From: Rhodobacteraceae bacterium bin131
GTDB taxonomy: Bacteria > Pseudomonadota > Alphaproteobacteria > Rhodobacterales > Rhodobacteraceae
DNA: 60,616 nucleotides
Assembly (NCBI GenBank): GCA_002239085.1
Contig: MPNP01000010.1
Location: 1 to 60,616, forward strand
Direction: 5' to 3'
Shown: in pieces, positions 37,025 to 47,198 of the stretch
How positions within the stretch are numbered: position 1 is the stretch's first letter
Layout of the letters: each line of letters opens with the position of its first letter
Notes under the pieces: generated by a model
The model's database searches: none
Told to the model about the DNA's origin: nothing
What the model saw: only the letters and a program-made list of their open reading frames with translations
Made by a program: the position numbers and the translations under genes

Positions 37025-38237
37025 TTCCTATTACACTGTGCCCGATGAAAAGGGATGTTTTGGTGAGTTTGGTGGACGGTTTGTTCCCGAAACTCTCATG
37101 CCACTCATCCTTAAATTGGAAGAAGAATATCAAAAAGCCAAAACAGATCAGTCCTTTTGGGAACAAATGGATTACCTTTGGAAACATTATGTTGGCCGAC
37201 CTTCTCCCATGTATTTTGCCGAACGGCTCACCCAACATCTAGGGGGTGCCAAGATCTACATGAAGCGAGATGAATTGAATCATACCGGGGCTCACAAAAT
37301 CAATAATGTGTTAGGCCAGATCCTATTAGCAAGACGTATGGGCAAAACGCGCATTATTGCCGAAACTGGCGCGGGACAACATGGTGTGGCAACGGCGACT
37401 GTCTGCGCTCGTTTTGGCTTGCCATGTATCGTTTATATGGGGACTCATGACGTTAGTCGCCAAGCACCGAATGTCTTTCGCATGAAGCTTCTTGGTGCTG
37501 AAGTTGTTCCTGTTACATCAGGCCGAGGGACACTCAAGGATGCTATGAATGATGCCCTTCGTGATTGGGTAACCAATGTTGATAATACCTTTTATTGTAT
37601 CGGCACAGTGGCTGGACCGCATCCGTATCCCGAAATGGTTCGTGATTTTCAATCCATCATCGGTAAGGAAGCAAAACAACAAATGCTGGAAATGGAAGGG
37701 CGATTACCTGATACCATCATCGCTTCCATTGGCGGGGGTTCTAATGCAATGGGATTGTTTTACCCATTCCTTGATGATCGTGATGTTAATATCATAGGCG
37801 TTGAAGCCGGGGGGAAAGGTGTTGACGACCGTATGCAACATTGTGCATCGCTTACAGGGGGTAGAGCAGGCGTTTTGCACGGCAATCGAACTTATCTACT
37901 CCAAGATGATGATGGCCAAATATTAGAAGGCTTTTCAATTTCGGCTGGGCTTGATTATCCTGGGATAGGCCCAGAACACTCATGGTTACATGAAACCAAA
38001 CGGGCTGAATATGTATCGATTACAGACCAAGAAGCATTGGCCGCGTTTCAAAAGTGTTGCGAGTTTGAGGGAATTATTCCAGCTTTAGAGCCAAGTCACG
38101 CTTTGGCTCATGTGTTTAAGTTAGCTCCGAACCTGCCAGCGGACCACATTATTTGCATGAATATGTGCGGTCGCGGGGATAAGGACATTTTTACAGTTGC
38201 CCAAGCACTTGGCATCACAATGGCGACAACCGATTGA
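37008..38237 (+). CDS. trpB: Tryptophan synthase beta subunit
   Basis: A 409-residue PLP enzyme joining indole and serine. It begins [17 protein letters not shown]. The cofactor Lys is in [13 protein letters not shown], the phosphate-binding glycines in GGGSNAMG, and a [18 protein letters not shown] segment is present. The ATG at 37008 overlaps trpF; an upstream frame extension to 36918 lies wholly within trpF and was rejected. Its usual partner trpA is not next but 3.2 kb away on the opposite strand. Confidence 0.96.
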   Translation: MSHPSNSYYTVPDEKGCFGEFGGRFVPETLMPLILKLEEEYQKAKTDQSFWEQMDYLWKHYVGRPSPMYFAERLTQHLGGAKIYMKRDELNHTGAHKINNVLGQILLARRMGKTRIIAETGAGQHGVATATVCARFGLPCIVYMGTHDVSRQAPNVFRMKLLGAEVVPVTSGRGTLKDAMNDALRDWVTNVDNTFYCIGTVAGPHPYPEMVRDFQSIIGKEAKQQMLEMEGRLPDTIIASIGGGSNAMGLFYPFLDDRDVNIIGVEAGGKGVDDRMQHCASLTGGRAGVLHGNRTYLLQDDDGQILEGFSISAGLDYPGIGPEHSWLHETKRAEYVSITDQEALAAFQKCCEFEGIIPALEPSHALAHVFKLAPNLPADHIICMNMCGRGDKDIFTVAQALGITMATTD

Positions 38238-38314
38238 GAGTACCTATTTCGCACCCCTATTTTGATAGCACCCAATAAACGCCTATAAAGCATGGTTTGT
38301 GGATTTGAACCATA

Positions 38315-38695
38315 CTAATTGATATCTATTGCAAATCGCTTTAAAATATCAAGAGGAACATCCTCTTCAGCCCGTTTGTTGGTCGCTCTCAATATGACCT
38401 TCGGAGCTTTCCCGGCCCTATAAGCTTCCATAAATCGAGGGGCACATAAACACCATCTGTCGCCCGCTTGCAAACCTTTAAATCCATACTCAGGCCGCGG
38501 CGTCGATAAATCATTCCCTGATTGCTTTGAAAAGGCAAGAAATTCATCGGTCATTAGTGCACAAACGGTATGACTGCCATAATCATCAGCTGAAGTATCA
38601 CAACACCCGGTACGAAAGAAACCTGTCAGTGGCTTTTCCGAACAGGTCTCAAGCGGCTCATTAAGACAATTCGTTTGCTTTGAAACTGCTTTCAT
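38315..38695 (-). CDS. DUF2237 family protein
   Basis: A 126-residue cysteine-rich protein, LTGFFRTGCCDTSADDYGSH then VCALMTDEFLAFSKQSGNDLSTP and GDRWCLCAPRF. These Cys/Asp motifs define DUF2237, whose function is unknown; the fold suggests metal or ligand binding. It is the last gene of a minus-strand group (trpA, lldD-like, rplY, pth, this), about 30 bases after pth. Confidence 0.85.
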   Translation of the reverse strand: MKAVSKQTNCLNEPLETCSEKPLTGFFRTGCCDTSADDYGSHTVCALMTDEFLAFSKQSGNDLSTPRPEYGFKGLQAGDRWCLCAPRFMEAYRAGKAPKVILRATNKRAEEDVPLDILKRFAIDIN

Positions 38696-38724
38696 AATAG
38701 TGCCATATATTCCTTCAATGGCCG

Positions 38725-39414
38725 TTAATGTTCATTCTTAAATAAGCGACTCAATTTAGCAAACACGTTCATTGATGGTTTGGCTTCTTGGGCGGGTGAC
38801 TGGGTCGTATCTGCAACTTTCTTGGTGACCTTTCCAAACGCGTCAATAGTCAGGTTGTGATTGACCAGATTGAGAAAATCCGCTATATTATGATCTAATA
38901 AACTTGGCAAGCCATCAGATACCCCATCTAAAATGTTACTGAGCCATCCATCTCTATCGTCTTTACTAAAATTACCCAGCACATAATTGTGGACGTGACT
39001 TTTATCACTCGGACGTCCGACACCAAGGCGAATTCGCATGAATTCTGCGCCAATGTGCTGAGTGATTGATTTTAATCCATTATGTCCTGCGTTTCCACCA
39101 CCCACTTTAATTTTGACTTTTTTGGGCAGCAAATCAATTTCGTCATGAAACACAACGATATGGGCCGGGGTGAGTTGATAATATCTCATTGCCTCGCCAA
39201 CTGATTGACCCGATAGGTTCATGTACGTTTGCGGCTTCAACAGGATGAATTTTTTGCCGGAGGTATTTCCTTTAATGGTTACACCTTGGAATTGCTTCTT
39301 CCAGCGACCGTCAGTATACGTGCTGGCAATCTTATCAACTGCCATAAATCCTATATTATGACGAGTGTGAAGGTACTTCTTACCGGGATTACCTAAACCA
39401 ACTATTAGCCGCAT
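38725..39414 (-). CDS. pth: Peptidyl-tRNA hydrolase
   Basis: A 229-residue enzyme freeing tRNA from stalled peptidyl-tRNA. MRLIVGLGNPGKKYLHTRHNIGFMAVD contains the catalytic His and binding Asn. FHDEIDLLPKKVKIKVGGGNAGHNGLKSI contains the catalytic Asp and a second Asn. A basic, low-complexity tail of about 40 residues follows. It is downstream of rplY by 41 bases, the conserved rplY-pth pair. Its normal downstream neighbour ychF is now 3 kb away, in opposite orientation. Confidence 0.94.
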   Translation of the reverse strand: MRLIVGLGNPGKKYLHTRHNIGFMAVDKIASTYTDGRWKKQFQGVTIKGNTSGKKFILLKPQTYMNLSGQSVGEAMRYYQLTPAHIVVFHDEIDLLPKKVKIKVGGGNAGHNGLKSITQHIGAEFMRIRLGVGRPSDKSHVHNYVLGNFSKDDRDGWLSNILDGVSDGLPSLLDHNIADFLNLVNHNLTIDAFGKVTKKVADTTQSPAQEAKPSMNVFAKLSRLFKNEH

Positions 39415-39455
39415 TATGAGTGTACTTCAAACGAAAAATTTGCTCCACTGATTGC

Positions 39456-40103
39456 TTATTCTTTTTCAGCTTCTTCCTCTGATACCTCTTGCTCATCAGA
39501 CACTACTTCCTGATCGGAAGACTTAAGACCTGAAGGTGCTGAGATATTAGCGATAACAAAATCTCTATCAGTGATTGTCGGCTTACAGCCTGCGGGAATT
39601 TCCACGCTTGATATGGTAATGACATCACCAACATCGAGACCCGTGAGGTCGGCAGTAATTTCATTTGGAATATCGCTTGCCGTAACGATGAGTTCAACCT
39701 CACCCCGTACAACGGTTAAAACGCCTCCTCGTTTGAGTCCCGGCGACAGCTCATTATTCACAAAGGTTATGGGTATAAATAGATTAATCTTTGACGTTCG
39801 TTGCAAACGCATAAAGTCAACATGGGTAGGCAGGTCTTTAACGACATCACGTTGCACGGACCGACATATGACGCGTGAATCGTCTACGCCTTCAATTTGT
39901 AAATTGTAAAGCGTTGACAAAAAACGTCCGGCTCTAAGCCGCTTGATTAAACCATTGAAATTAAGATTAATGGGGATGGGATTTTGCCCTCCACCATAAA
40001 CAATTCCGGGGACTAATCCATTTCTTCGAGCTTGCCGAGCGGCCCCCTTGCCTGTCCTCGTTCGTAATTCTGCTCGGAGATTGGGAATGTTACTTTCGCT
40101 CAT
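39456..40103 (-). CDS. rplY: 50S ribosomal protein L25 (CTC form)
   Basis: A 215-residue L25 of the long general-stress type. The N-terminal domain [30 protein letters not shown] binds 5S rRNA; the C-terminal TL5-like domain ends in an acidic tail of E and S. ATG 40103 ([13 protein letters not shown]) matches family starts; an upstream frame to 40163 adds an unlikely 20 residues. Confidence 0.93.
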   Translation of the reverse strand: MSESNIPNLRAELRTRTGKGAARQARRNGLVPGIVYGGGQNPIPINLNFNGLIKRLRAGRFLSTLYNLQIEGVDDSRVICRSVQRDVVKDLPTHVDFMRLQRTSKINLFIPITFVNNELSPGLKRGGVLTVVRGEVELIVTASDIPNEITADLTGLDVGDVITISSVEIPAGCKPTITDRDFVIANISAPSGLKSSDQEVVSDEQEVSEEEAEKE

Positions 40104-40211
40104 ATGTATCTCCAATTCAATTTCAAATTGTGTGTATCCTCCAAGGGTGTATACACGTTGCAATGCGATATAGTCGTTCTCTGATAAGTTTCAACTCAAT
40201 TTAAGTGAGTA

Positions 40212-41378
40212 TTAACAGGACCAGTTAGTTGTAAAGTCAGTTGGCCAATACAAATTGGCGCGATTAAAATCTTGGATTCGATTAACACCGCACAGACCCA
40301 TGGTTGTCTTTGCTTCATTCGAGAATATGTCAAGCGCTTTCTCAACCCCTTCTTGACCATAGGCACCAAGGCCGTAGATATACGATCTCCCTATCATCAC
40401 TCCATCGGCTCCCAAGCCGATTGCCCGCATGACATCCATCCCCGTTCGAATGCCTGAATCGAGATAGATTTCAATTTGCTTACCGACTGTATCAACGATT
40501 GATGGCAAGACTCTAATTGACGATAAGGCTCCATCCAGTTGCCGTCCTCCATGATTAGACACGACGATGGCATCAGCACCAATTTCAACAGCCTTTTGTG
40601 CATCGTTTTCATTCATTATTCCTTTGAGGATTAGAGGTCCCTTCCAGATATCCTGTAAGCGTTTTACCATATCCCAATCAAGTGAGGCATCAAACTGGGT
40701 TCCGACCCATGTCATCAGAGAACTTGTATCAGTGACTCCATCTACATGACCAACAATATTACCGAATGAACGGCGGCGAGTGCCTAACATGCCTAACCCC
40801 CAGCTCACTTTGGTACTCAAGTTGATTAAATTCTTCAGTGTCGGCTTGGGGGGTGTGGACAAGCCATTTTTTAAATCTTTATGGCGTTGTCCTAATACTT
40901 GCAAATCAAGCGTGATCACTAAAGCTGAGCAGTTCGCTTCCCTAACCCGTTCTATGAGTCGTTCAACAAACTGCATATCCTTAAAGACATACAATTGAAA
41001 CCAAAACCCTTCGTGAGCATGTTTCGCAACATCTTCGACGGAGCAGACTGACATGGTCGACAAAGTATAGGGAACGCCCATTTTTTGTGCGGCTCGACAC
41101 ACTTTGATTTCCCCATCAGCCCTTTGCATGCCGGTCAAGCCGACGGGTGCTAGAGCGACTGGTTGGGATACTGGCTTTCCCAACATCTGGGTTGACAGTT
41201 GTAGATCTGATATATCGGTGGCAACGACTTGGTTGAATTTGATGAGATTGAAATCAAGAGTATTATTTACATAGGTGCTTTCGGTATAACTCCCTGATTC
41301 AACATAATCATAAAACATCTTGGGGACCCGCCGTCGATAAACGTGCTTAAAATCATCAATACATGTTATTACAGTCAT
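40212..41378 (-). CDS. FMN-dependent alpha-hydroxy-acid dehydrogenase (LldD-like)
   Basis: A 388-residue (beta/alpha)8 flavoenzyme oxidising L-lactate or a related 2-hydroxy acid. It begins CIDDFKHVYRRRVPKMFYDYVESG, has LAPVGLTGMQ for FMN, and the active-site His and Arg in VSNHGGRQLDG. LDSGIRTGMDVMRAIGLGADGVMIGRSYIYGLGAYG is the phosphate-binding end. LldD is the closest type, but glycolate and mandelate oxidases share these motifs. It lies between rplY and trpA on the minus strand. Confidence 0.88.
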   Translation of the reverse strand: MTVITCIDDFKHVYRRRVPKMFYDYVESGSYTESTYVNNTLDFNLIKFNQVVATDISDLQLSTQMLGKPVSQPVALAPVGLTGMQRADGEIKVCRAAQKMGVPYTLSTMSVCSVEDVAKHAHEGFWFQLYVFKDMQFVERLIERVREANCSALVITLDLQVLGQRHKDLKNGLSTPPKPTLKNLINLSTKVSWGLGMLGTRRRSFGNIVGHVDGVTDTSSLMTWVGTQFDASLDWDMVKRLQDIWKGPLILKGIMNENDAQKAVEIGADAIVVSNHGGRQLDGALSSIRVLPSIVDTVGKQIEIYLDSGIRTGMDVMRAIGLGADGVMIGRSYIYGLGAYGQEGVEKALDIFSNEAKTTMGLCGVNRIQDFNRANLYWPTDFTTNWSC

Positions 41379-41435
41379 CTTATTGCTTTCATGGTTGCTG
41401 AGTTTGAATCAATTAAAATAGTGTGTGCTTTGCGC

Positions 41436-42227
41436 CTATACAGAATGAACCGCGTGTGCCAGATCATTGACAAAATTGTGTATTTCCTTTACCGACTTAT
41501 TGTCTTCAATCAGTTTAACGATGGACGAGCCAACGACTACCCCATCGGCGATATTACCAATAGCGCGGGCAGTCTCTGGATTTTTCACACCAAAACCCAC
41601 ACAAACCGGTAGAGCAGTGGCTGATTTTATCCGGGCGACATCGACACCAACTTGTTTGGGGTCGGGGGCTTTGGCACCGGTTATTCCCGTAATCGAAACA
41701 AAATAAACAAATCCACTCGTATTTTGAAGAACCTTGGGAAGTCGGTGATTGTCGGTTGTCGGGGTCGCCAAACGAATAAAGTTTAATCCCATTTTGTTGG
41801 TGGGTATACATAATTCTTGATCTTCTTCAGGGGGAAGATCAACAACGATCAAACCGTCCACTCCTACTCTCTTGGCGTCGTTTAAAAACTTATTGACCCC
41901 ACAATTAAAGATGGGATTGTAATACCCCATAATGATGAGTGGTGTCTTGGGATGATTTGTCCTGAATAACCTTACCATTTCAAGAGTTTTTGCAACATTC
42001 TGTCCATTTGCCAGAGCCCTCTGCCCAGCCATCTGTATCGTCGGACCATCGGCAATTGGATCTGTAAACGGAATGCCTAATTCAATGATATCGACACCAG
42101 CATCAGGAAGTCCGTTAAGAATCTCAAGGGAGGTTTCGTAACATGGGTCACCAGCCATTATGTAAGCAATGAAGGCTTTCTGGCGTTTCTCTTGGAGTTG
42201 GTTAAATCGTGCTGAAATTCGTGTCAT
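41436..42227 (-). CDS. trpA: Tryptophan synthase alpha subunit
   Basis: A 263-residue barrel enzyme releasing indole from indole-glycerol phosphate. The catalytic Glu lies in [21 protein letters not shown] and the catalytic Asp in [25 protein letters not shown] and [12 protein letters not shown] bind phosphate. It is separated from trpB and reversed, which suggests rearrangement. It must be transcribed from its own promoter within 42228-42544. Confidence 0.95.
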   Translation of the reverse strand: MTRISARFNQLQEKRQKAFIAYIMAGDPCYETSLEILNGLPDAGVDIIELGIPFTDPIADGPTIQMAGQRALANGQNVAKTLEMVRLFRTNHPKTPLIIMGYYNPIFNCGVNKFLNDAKRVGVDGLIVVDLPPEEDQELCIPTNKMGLNFIRLATPTTDNHRLPKVLQNTSGFVYFVSITGITGAKAPDPKQVGVDVARIKSATALPVCVGFGVKNPETARAIGNIADGVVVGSSIVKLIEDNKSVKEIHNFVNDLAHAVHSV

Positions 42228-42544
42228 TTTAAATCTAATGTGTCTTAACTGATGGACCGGAATCGTTCTCAGTGATCCAAAGAATAACTCTTCAATTCAT
42301 TCAAACTTTGCCGAACTTATTTTAACATATAGGATCCAACTGTACCTAAATCCTCACTAAATCTTATATCACCAATTGACATGAATAAATCCATAAAAAA
42401 CTTAGGGAATATTACTATTGGCACAGAAATCGTCTCAGGCTGTTTTGCAACAATTTAGAAAGCTTCTTGACCACTCAATCTTGCCAGTCCGATAGTATGC
42501 AACATATTTATGGTCAATTCCCAATTACAAGAGAGAAATAAATA
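42228..42544. other. Divergent spacer between trpA and ychF
   Basis: 317 AT-rich bases with no open frame, expected to hold promoters for both genes. One end of the inferred trpA-DUF2237 inversion must fall here. Confidence 0.5.
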
Positions 42545-43642
42545 ATGGGGTTCAAGACAGGTATTATCGGCTTACCCAATGTTGGCAAGTCAACTTTGTT
42601 TAATGCATTAACGCACACAGCGGCCGCACAAAATGAAAATTACCCATTTTGTACGATTGAAGCTAATCTAGGCGAAGTCCCAGTTAATGACCCTCGCTTA
42701 AACCAAATTGCTCAGCTCGAAAAATCTAAAGAAACGATTGCCGCAAAAACGACATTTGTTGATATTGCCGGCCTTGTTAAAGGAGCTTCAAAAGGGGAAG
42801 GTCTAGGCAATAAATTTTTAGGTAATATTCGGGAAGTTGATGCGATCGCTCATGTCGTTAGGTGCTTTGAAGATCCCAATGTCGTCCATGTAGACGGCCG
42901 CATTGATCCCCTTGAAGATATCGCGACAATTGAGACCGAACTTCTCCTCGCTGACCTTGAGTCAGTTGAGCGACAACGCCATCGGCTTAACCGTAAAGTC
43001 AAAGGGGGAGATAAAGAAGCATCCCACATGGATAATTTACTTGAATTAGCCCAGCAGTGCCTCAGTGAAGGCAAAGTTGCTAGAGATATCAACATACCCG
43101 ACGATGATATCAAACTATGGAAAAGCATTGGGCTATTAACTGCCAAACCGTGCCTTTATGTATGCAACGTTGAAGAGGAGGCTCTTGTAACTGGAAACAC
43201 TCATTCAACTACTGTTGCCAATTTTGCTCAGCAAAACAAGTGCTCCTCGGTCATTGTATCGGCTCAGATTGAGGAAGAAATCAGTCAACTTGATCCTCAA
43301 GAAAGTGAAGAGTACCTCCATGACTTAGGTTTAAATCAGTCAGGACTGGATCGGTTGATTAATTTGGGCTACTCCCTCCTAGGCCTGATTACATTTTTCA
43401 CGACTGGTCCTAAAGAGACACGTGCTTGGACAATCCCTCAAGGTTCAACTGCCCTCAATGCAGCAGGAGTGATTCATGAGGATTTTAAAAGAGGGTTTAT
43501 CAGAGCCGAAGCAGTATCATTTGATGAGTTTATTGTTCTCAAGGGTTATGCTGGAGCAAGGGGCTCGGGCAAAATTCGGTCAGAGGGTAAACAGTATATT
43601 GTGTGTGATGGAGACATCTTACACTTCCTGTTCAATGTATAA
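42545..43642 (+). CDS. ychF: Redox-regulated ATPase YchF (Obg-like)
   Basis: A 365-residue P-loop NTPase. G1 is [10 protein letters not shown]3 is [17 protein letters not shown], and the G4 position is an N-x-x-E (VCNVEEE), which makes YchF prefer ATP over GTP. The C-terminal TGS domain ends with [22 protein letters not shown] 42545 follows a GAGAG site. pth-ychF adjacency is the usual order; here DUF2237 to trpA lie between in reverse. Confidence 0.95.
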   Translation: MGFKTGIIGLPNVGKSTLFNALTHTAAAQNENYPFCTIEANLGEVPVNDPRLNQIAQLEKSKETIAAKTTFVDIAGLVKGASKGEGLGNKFLGNIREVDAIAHVVRCFEDPNVVHVDGRIDPLEDIATIETELLLADLESVERQRHRLNRKVKGGDKEASHMDNLLELAQQCLSEGKVARDINIPDDDIKLWKSIGLLTAKPCLYVCNVEEEALVTGNTHSTTVANFAQQNKCSSVIVSAQIEEEISQLDPQESEEYLHDLGLNQSGLDRLINLGYSLLGLITFFTTGPKETRAWTIPQGSTALNAAGVIHEDFKRGFIRAEAVSFDEFIVLKGYAGARGSGKIRSEGKQYIVCDGDILHFLFNV

Positions 43643-43780
43643 ATTAGGGGATTACATCTTGTGGATAAACAAGTATAAAATTGTTAAGTTAATCCTCCTA
43701 CCATATTGGTCAATTATATGGCAGATTGATTGTCACATCCGGGGACTTGAGTACCGGGGTGGATCCTTTAATTTCTCTTC

Positions 43781-45223
43781 CTAATTCGACACCAGATTCA
43801 TAACCTTGGCTTCGGCCAAGATTGCCTCAACCAGATGCGGAGCCATCAGGCGGATATAGTCAGCACGCTGGCTGGGAACAAGCAGGTTCATCGCTTGCAA
43901 CTGGTGCAGACGAGTCTCCCCCTCTGGCTGCGGCAGTGCTTCCAGCAATTGGTCGGTCGAGATTTCCATGGGACCATCCACCGGTGGACCAAAACAGGTG
44001 GTCACAGTATTAAGAGCATGAATACTTCCCTGACCTTGCAGTGCTTCCAGCAAAAGCTGTACACTTTCCTCTCGAACATGGGTTGCGAGGGAGGGAATAC
44101 CATACTCCCATTGTCCCATGGCAGCCTCCCAGATAAAACCGGTATGAAGTAGGTACTGCTGAGCCATGGTTTGATCCATAACAAACTCCAAATGTTGAAT
44201 GACCATGGCAAAATCTGATCTCGTCGGTTGACCTTCAGGGCCTAGTCTCCAAGCCATTTCTGCAATGGGTATCAGAAGGTTTTTGCTGCGCAGCTCCTCA
44301 ACCCGGTTCGAATAGAGTTCCCATCGGGATTGAACTGTTAGTGTGCGGGCTTTCTCAACATCTGCGACCCTAACCCGATGATGTGGAGCGTTGGGGGTTG
44401 GGGAGTTGGTAACCACATCCCAGAGAGCTCTACCCCAGAGCTGGATGAAGTAGGGATAGTTTTGGGCTTCAGCCAAAACTGTTCCCAGTGCTTCGGTAAA
44501 GAAGCTGATGTCAGGACTAAAAGGTTCGGTGAGAGCCTCCCGTGCTTCATCCTTGGTCAAGCGCCCAATCCGCTCAATCTGGGCTCGTTCACTGAAGGTG
44601 GCATGGGAACATGCAAAAACAATTTTTAGATCCGGCGTTCCGGCAATCACCAGCATGATGGGGTGGTTGAGACCGACATACTGGGTGGTATCGTAAAAGA
44701 ACTTGCCAACTTCAGGCGGCATATCATGTGCTTCATCCACAAGCAGTACCAATCCCTTGCGACTGAGCCTCGTGAGCCCTTCTACCAGCTTTTGATTAAC
44801 TGACCTGGATCTCTCTGACTGCTGGGTGTAGTCGGCCTGGATGCCTGCAATTCCCTCTGGATCACCAAGCCGCCCCTGAACTGATATTTTCTTCAACCGA
44901 TCAACCGGCATATCCAGATTATAGAGAACCTGTTGCAACTCGGTTATACTGACAAAGTCTTCCTTGGTTAGTTTTACAACTGGCAGTTTGTGGCCCTTTG
45001 CTTCCCGACTAACCCATTCTAGGAGAGCTGTCTTGCCGCAGCCCCGTGGTCCCATCAGGACTATGGCAGTTGGGTTACATTCATGGTTACGAATGCTAGC
45101 TAGACGATCACGAAAATTTTGTTTTAACCTGTTTCTCCCTGCCAGTAATGGCGGCATGACCCCATAGCCGGGTTGGAAGGGATTGCTTTTTTGCTTTTTA
45201 GAGGATAACAAAATAATCTCCAC
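43781..45223 (-). CDS. AAA-family ATPase of unknown role
   Basis: A 480-residue ATPase. Walker A is MGPRGCGKTALLEW, Walker B GLVLLVDEAHDM, and a likely sensor segment is IMLVIAGTPDL. FSERAQIERIGRLTKDEAREAL resembles the lid of ORC/Cdc6- or STAND-type ATPases. The C-terminal 200 residues are helical with no recognised domain. It seems richer in G+C than its neighbours. It lies 0.6 kb from a methyltransferase and a broken restriction gene, so a defence role is possible but not shown. Confidence 0.7.
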   Translation of the reverse strand: MEIILLSSKKQKSNPFQPGYGVMPPLLAGRNRLKQNFRDRLASIRNHECNPTAIVLMGPRGCGKTALLEWVSREAKGHKLPVVKLTKEDFVSITELQQVLYNLDMPVDRLKKISVQGRLGDPEGIAGIQADYTQQSERSRSVNQKLVEGLTRLSRKGLVLLVDEAHDMPPEVGKFFYDTTQYVGLNHPIMLVIAGTPDLKIVFACSHATFSERAQIERIGRLTKDEAREALTEPFSPDISFFTEALGTVLAEAQNYPYFIQLWGRALWDVVTNSPTPNAPHHRVRVADVEKARTLTVQSRWELYSNRVEELRSKNLLIPIAEMAWRLGPEGQPTRSDFAMVIQHLEFVMDQTMAQQYLLHTGFIWEAAMGQWEYGIPSLATHVREESVQLLLEALQGQGSIHALNTVTTCFGPPVDGPMEISTDQLLEALPQPEGETRLHQLQAMNLLVPSQRADYIRLMAPHLVEAILAEAKVMNLVSN

Positions 45224-45598
45224 CTGATATTTGTGGTAATTAACATAAGGGGATTATATAGCAAAGGCAAGAAAATTCAAACTATTGCCCGATATACTGT
45301 TGGCTTCTTGAGCTGTCATAATCCGGATATTTCTTGAATTGGAATATTAGCTTTTGCTAGCGGTAATCACAGACAATCACCAGTTCTCGGTAGGAATTTT
45401 CCTTGCTGGTCTCGTTCAGGTTGGCAATCGCCAATCAATGCTCTTGATCGCTGAAATGTTCCAGCATCAAAGCATTCAAAACAATAGCGGCTTGTAACTT
45501 CGCGCTTTGAAGTACGTTGACTAGGATCGTTTTCGGGACTACGAGTGTTTCATCCGAACCGCAAACCAAAGGGCATGTGAGAGCTTGGCTTTTTTTGA
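45224..45598 (-). other. Unassigned 375-bp stretch with an interrupted minus-strand frame
   Basis: Right after the restriction remnant, the minus strand reads SQALTCPLVCGSDETLVVPK..., a TGA, then LAIANLNETSKENSYRELVIVCDYR and a TAG at 45357. It looks like a decayed gene but I cannot place the family. Confidence 0.35.
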
Positions 45599-45841
45599 TC
45601 AGGGCTCCACACCGACCAGAACAAGAGGTGCCGCCGGAACGCCTCGACCTTTCCGGATAACGTTCATTAAGTCTCGTTCATAGTAAGCAACTCCGCTTGA
45701 CATTTGTATTTCCATTTCCTTCATGGGAAGTATTTCAATTCCTACATCAATAACATCCTGGATTTCGTGCCGCTGTCCAGGTTTATGAACAAGGAGTTGC
45801 TCCTCACCGTTCAAGTGCGAATATTTTTCTGAAATTCTCAC
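45599..45841 (-). pseudogene. BglII/BstYI-family restriction enzyme with its core deleted
   Basis: An 80-codon frame from GTG 45841, directly after the methyltransferase stop. MRISEKYSHLNGEEQLLVHK matches the N-terminus of BglII/BstYI-type enzymes. DVIDVGIEILPMKEMEIQMSSG and GVPAAPLVLVGVEP match the C-terminal third. The roughly 150 residues between, which hold the catalytic Asp/Glu residues, are missing with the frame kept. It cannot cut DNA. Confidence 0.7.
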
Positions 45842-46744
45842 TTAATGACCGCCATTGGGTAAAGCGGGATTGTAGATAGGTTTCCCCATGGGTCTGGTTC
45901 GCAACTCGCCTCTCTTCAGAGCTGCAATCCGTTGCTGAGCGATAGTCACATATTCTGGTACATTATCGCAGCCATAACCCACCCTGGAATGTTTCAAAGC
46001 CGCTATTACTGATGATCCCACCCCCATGTACGGGTCGAAAACCACGTCCCCTTCGTTCGTCATCGAAAGTACCAGCCTTTCTACTAGTTCTACCGGGAAC
46101 TGGCAGGGATGGGAAGTTTTTTCCGGATGATTGCTTTTGACATTCGGGAACTGCCAAACATCAGAAGGATTTTTTCCTTTTGGATTACCAGACAATTGGC
46201 CTTTGTTGGGTCCCTTAAAATATCTTTTTGTTGGATATTTGGACGGTACCCGGATGGGGTCCAAATTCCAGGTGTAATCATCACCGAGAGTCCACCAGTT
46301 GATGGTTTCATATCTCCCGGACAACCGGCGGGAACAATGGAGACCATGTCCAAAGTACCAGATAATCCGGTTACGTAATTTTAACCCAAGCTGACGAAAG
46401 ATCGGATAAAGCGCGGCATCAAGGGGGATGATCTCACCATTCTGAACATAATTTCCCACCTGCCAGCAAAGTGATCCTTGAGGATGGAGCAAACGGACGC
46501 ATTCCGCGATGACCTGTTCCTGCAGCTGCAGATAATCATCTAGGCCAGTCCTTGCTTCATATTCCTTGCCTAGATTGTAGGGCGGTGAAGTCACTATCAA
46601 CTTACAGAAATCGGCGGGAAGGTTTACCATAAACGCTAGGTTATCGGAACATTCGACCATCATATCTGGTTTTTCTGCTTTTTTGGAGATTGGAATTGGG
46701 GAAGGAACCTCGACCATCTCGTCTGCAATCATCTCGGCATCCAT
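45842..46744 (-). CDS. DNA methyltransferase, TSPPYN type (BglII-like, probable N4-cytosine)
   Basis: A 300-residue beta-class methyltransferase. Catalytic motif IV is TSPPYNLGKEYEAR at about residue 53, and the SAM-binding motif I, VFDPYMGVGSSVIAAL, comes late, the beta-class order. WYFGHGLHCSRRLSGRYETINWW lies in the target region. The TSPPY form is typical of N4-cytosine enzymes such as M.BglII. Its adjacent restriction partner is gutted, so it is now an orphan methylase with host-marking or anti-restriction potential. All motifs appear intact. Confidence 0.85.
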   Translation of the reverse strand: MDAEMIADEMVEVPSPIPISKKAEKPDMMVECSDNLAFMVNLPADFCKLIVTSPPYNLGKEYEARTGLDDYLQLQEQVIAECVRLLHPQGSLCWQVGNYVQNGEIIPLDAALYPIFRQLGLKLRNRIIWYFGHGLHCSRRLSGRYETINWWTLGDDYTWNLDPIRVPSKYPTKRYFKGPNKGQLSGNPKGKNPSDVWQFPNVKSNHPEKTSHPCQFPVELVERLVLSMTNEGDVVFDPYMGVGSSVIAALKHSRVGYGCDNVPEYVTIAQQRIAALKRGELRTRPMGKPIYNPALPNGGH

Positions 46745-47198
46745 TATTCAGTCCTTTCAATTATATTCTGGATTTTATTTTAAGACAGGCTCTTTGCAAG
46801 ATTCAACCCATTTTAGACTGCCCTATAACGTCCAGGGTCAACATAGACAAAATCCGTGATCAAAAAATAAAAAAGAGGATTGTATACTTGACTATACAAG
46901 GTTAATTCTGGTCACCACCCATATTTTTTGATTCTTTACACTGTAGTTCCTTCTTCAAGACCCACATCTTTAAGGTAACAGTTTTCTTGAGAGAACCTGA
47001 TTTATCTTTTCACGACATCAACACAAAGGATAATGAGTTGGTTGACCAATTTTCCCCCATCGGCTTTTTATTAAAACATTCTTCGGTTGTCTTGACATCA
47101 GGAAGCATTTAAAATTATTCAAAAAGGGATATCCCGTTTCGGTAATGTCTTCTAGGTGCGGTTTGTGTCAGAATGAATAAAAACTCCATAAATTAATT
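46745..47198. other. Spacer between the methyltransferase and ileS
   Basis: 450 AT-rich bases holding the 22-bp element at 46877-46898; no gene seen. Confidence 0.5.
46877..46898 (+). repeat. 22-bp element, copy 2 (also at 2388-2409)
   Basis: Reads GGATT, then G, then TATACTTGACTATACA, matching copy 1 at 21 of 22 positions. Here it also forms an inverted repeat, TTGTATA (46880-46886) with TATACAA (46893-46899). It lies 133 bases upstream of the methyltransferase start, in the same orientation relative to the downstream gene as copy 1. Confidence 0.6.

Noticed and set aside
38301-38311. tRNA T-loop-like GGTTCAAATCC on the minus strand
   Set aside because: No acceptor stem, anticodon arm or CCA is found around it.
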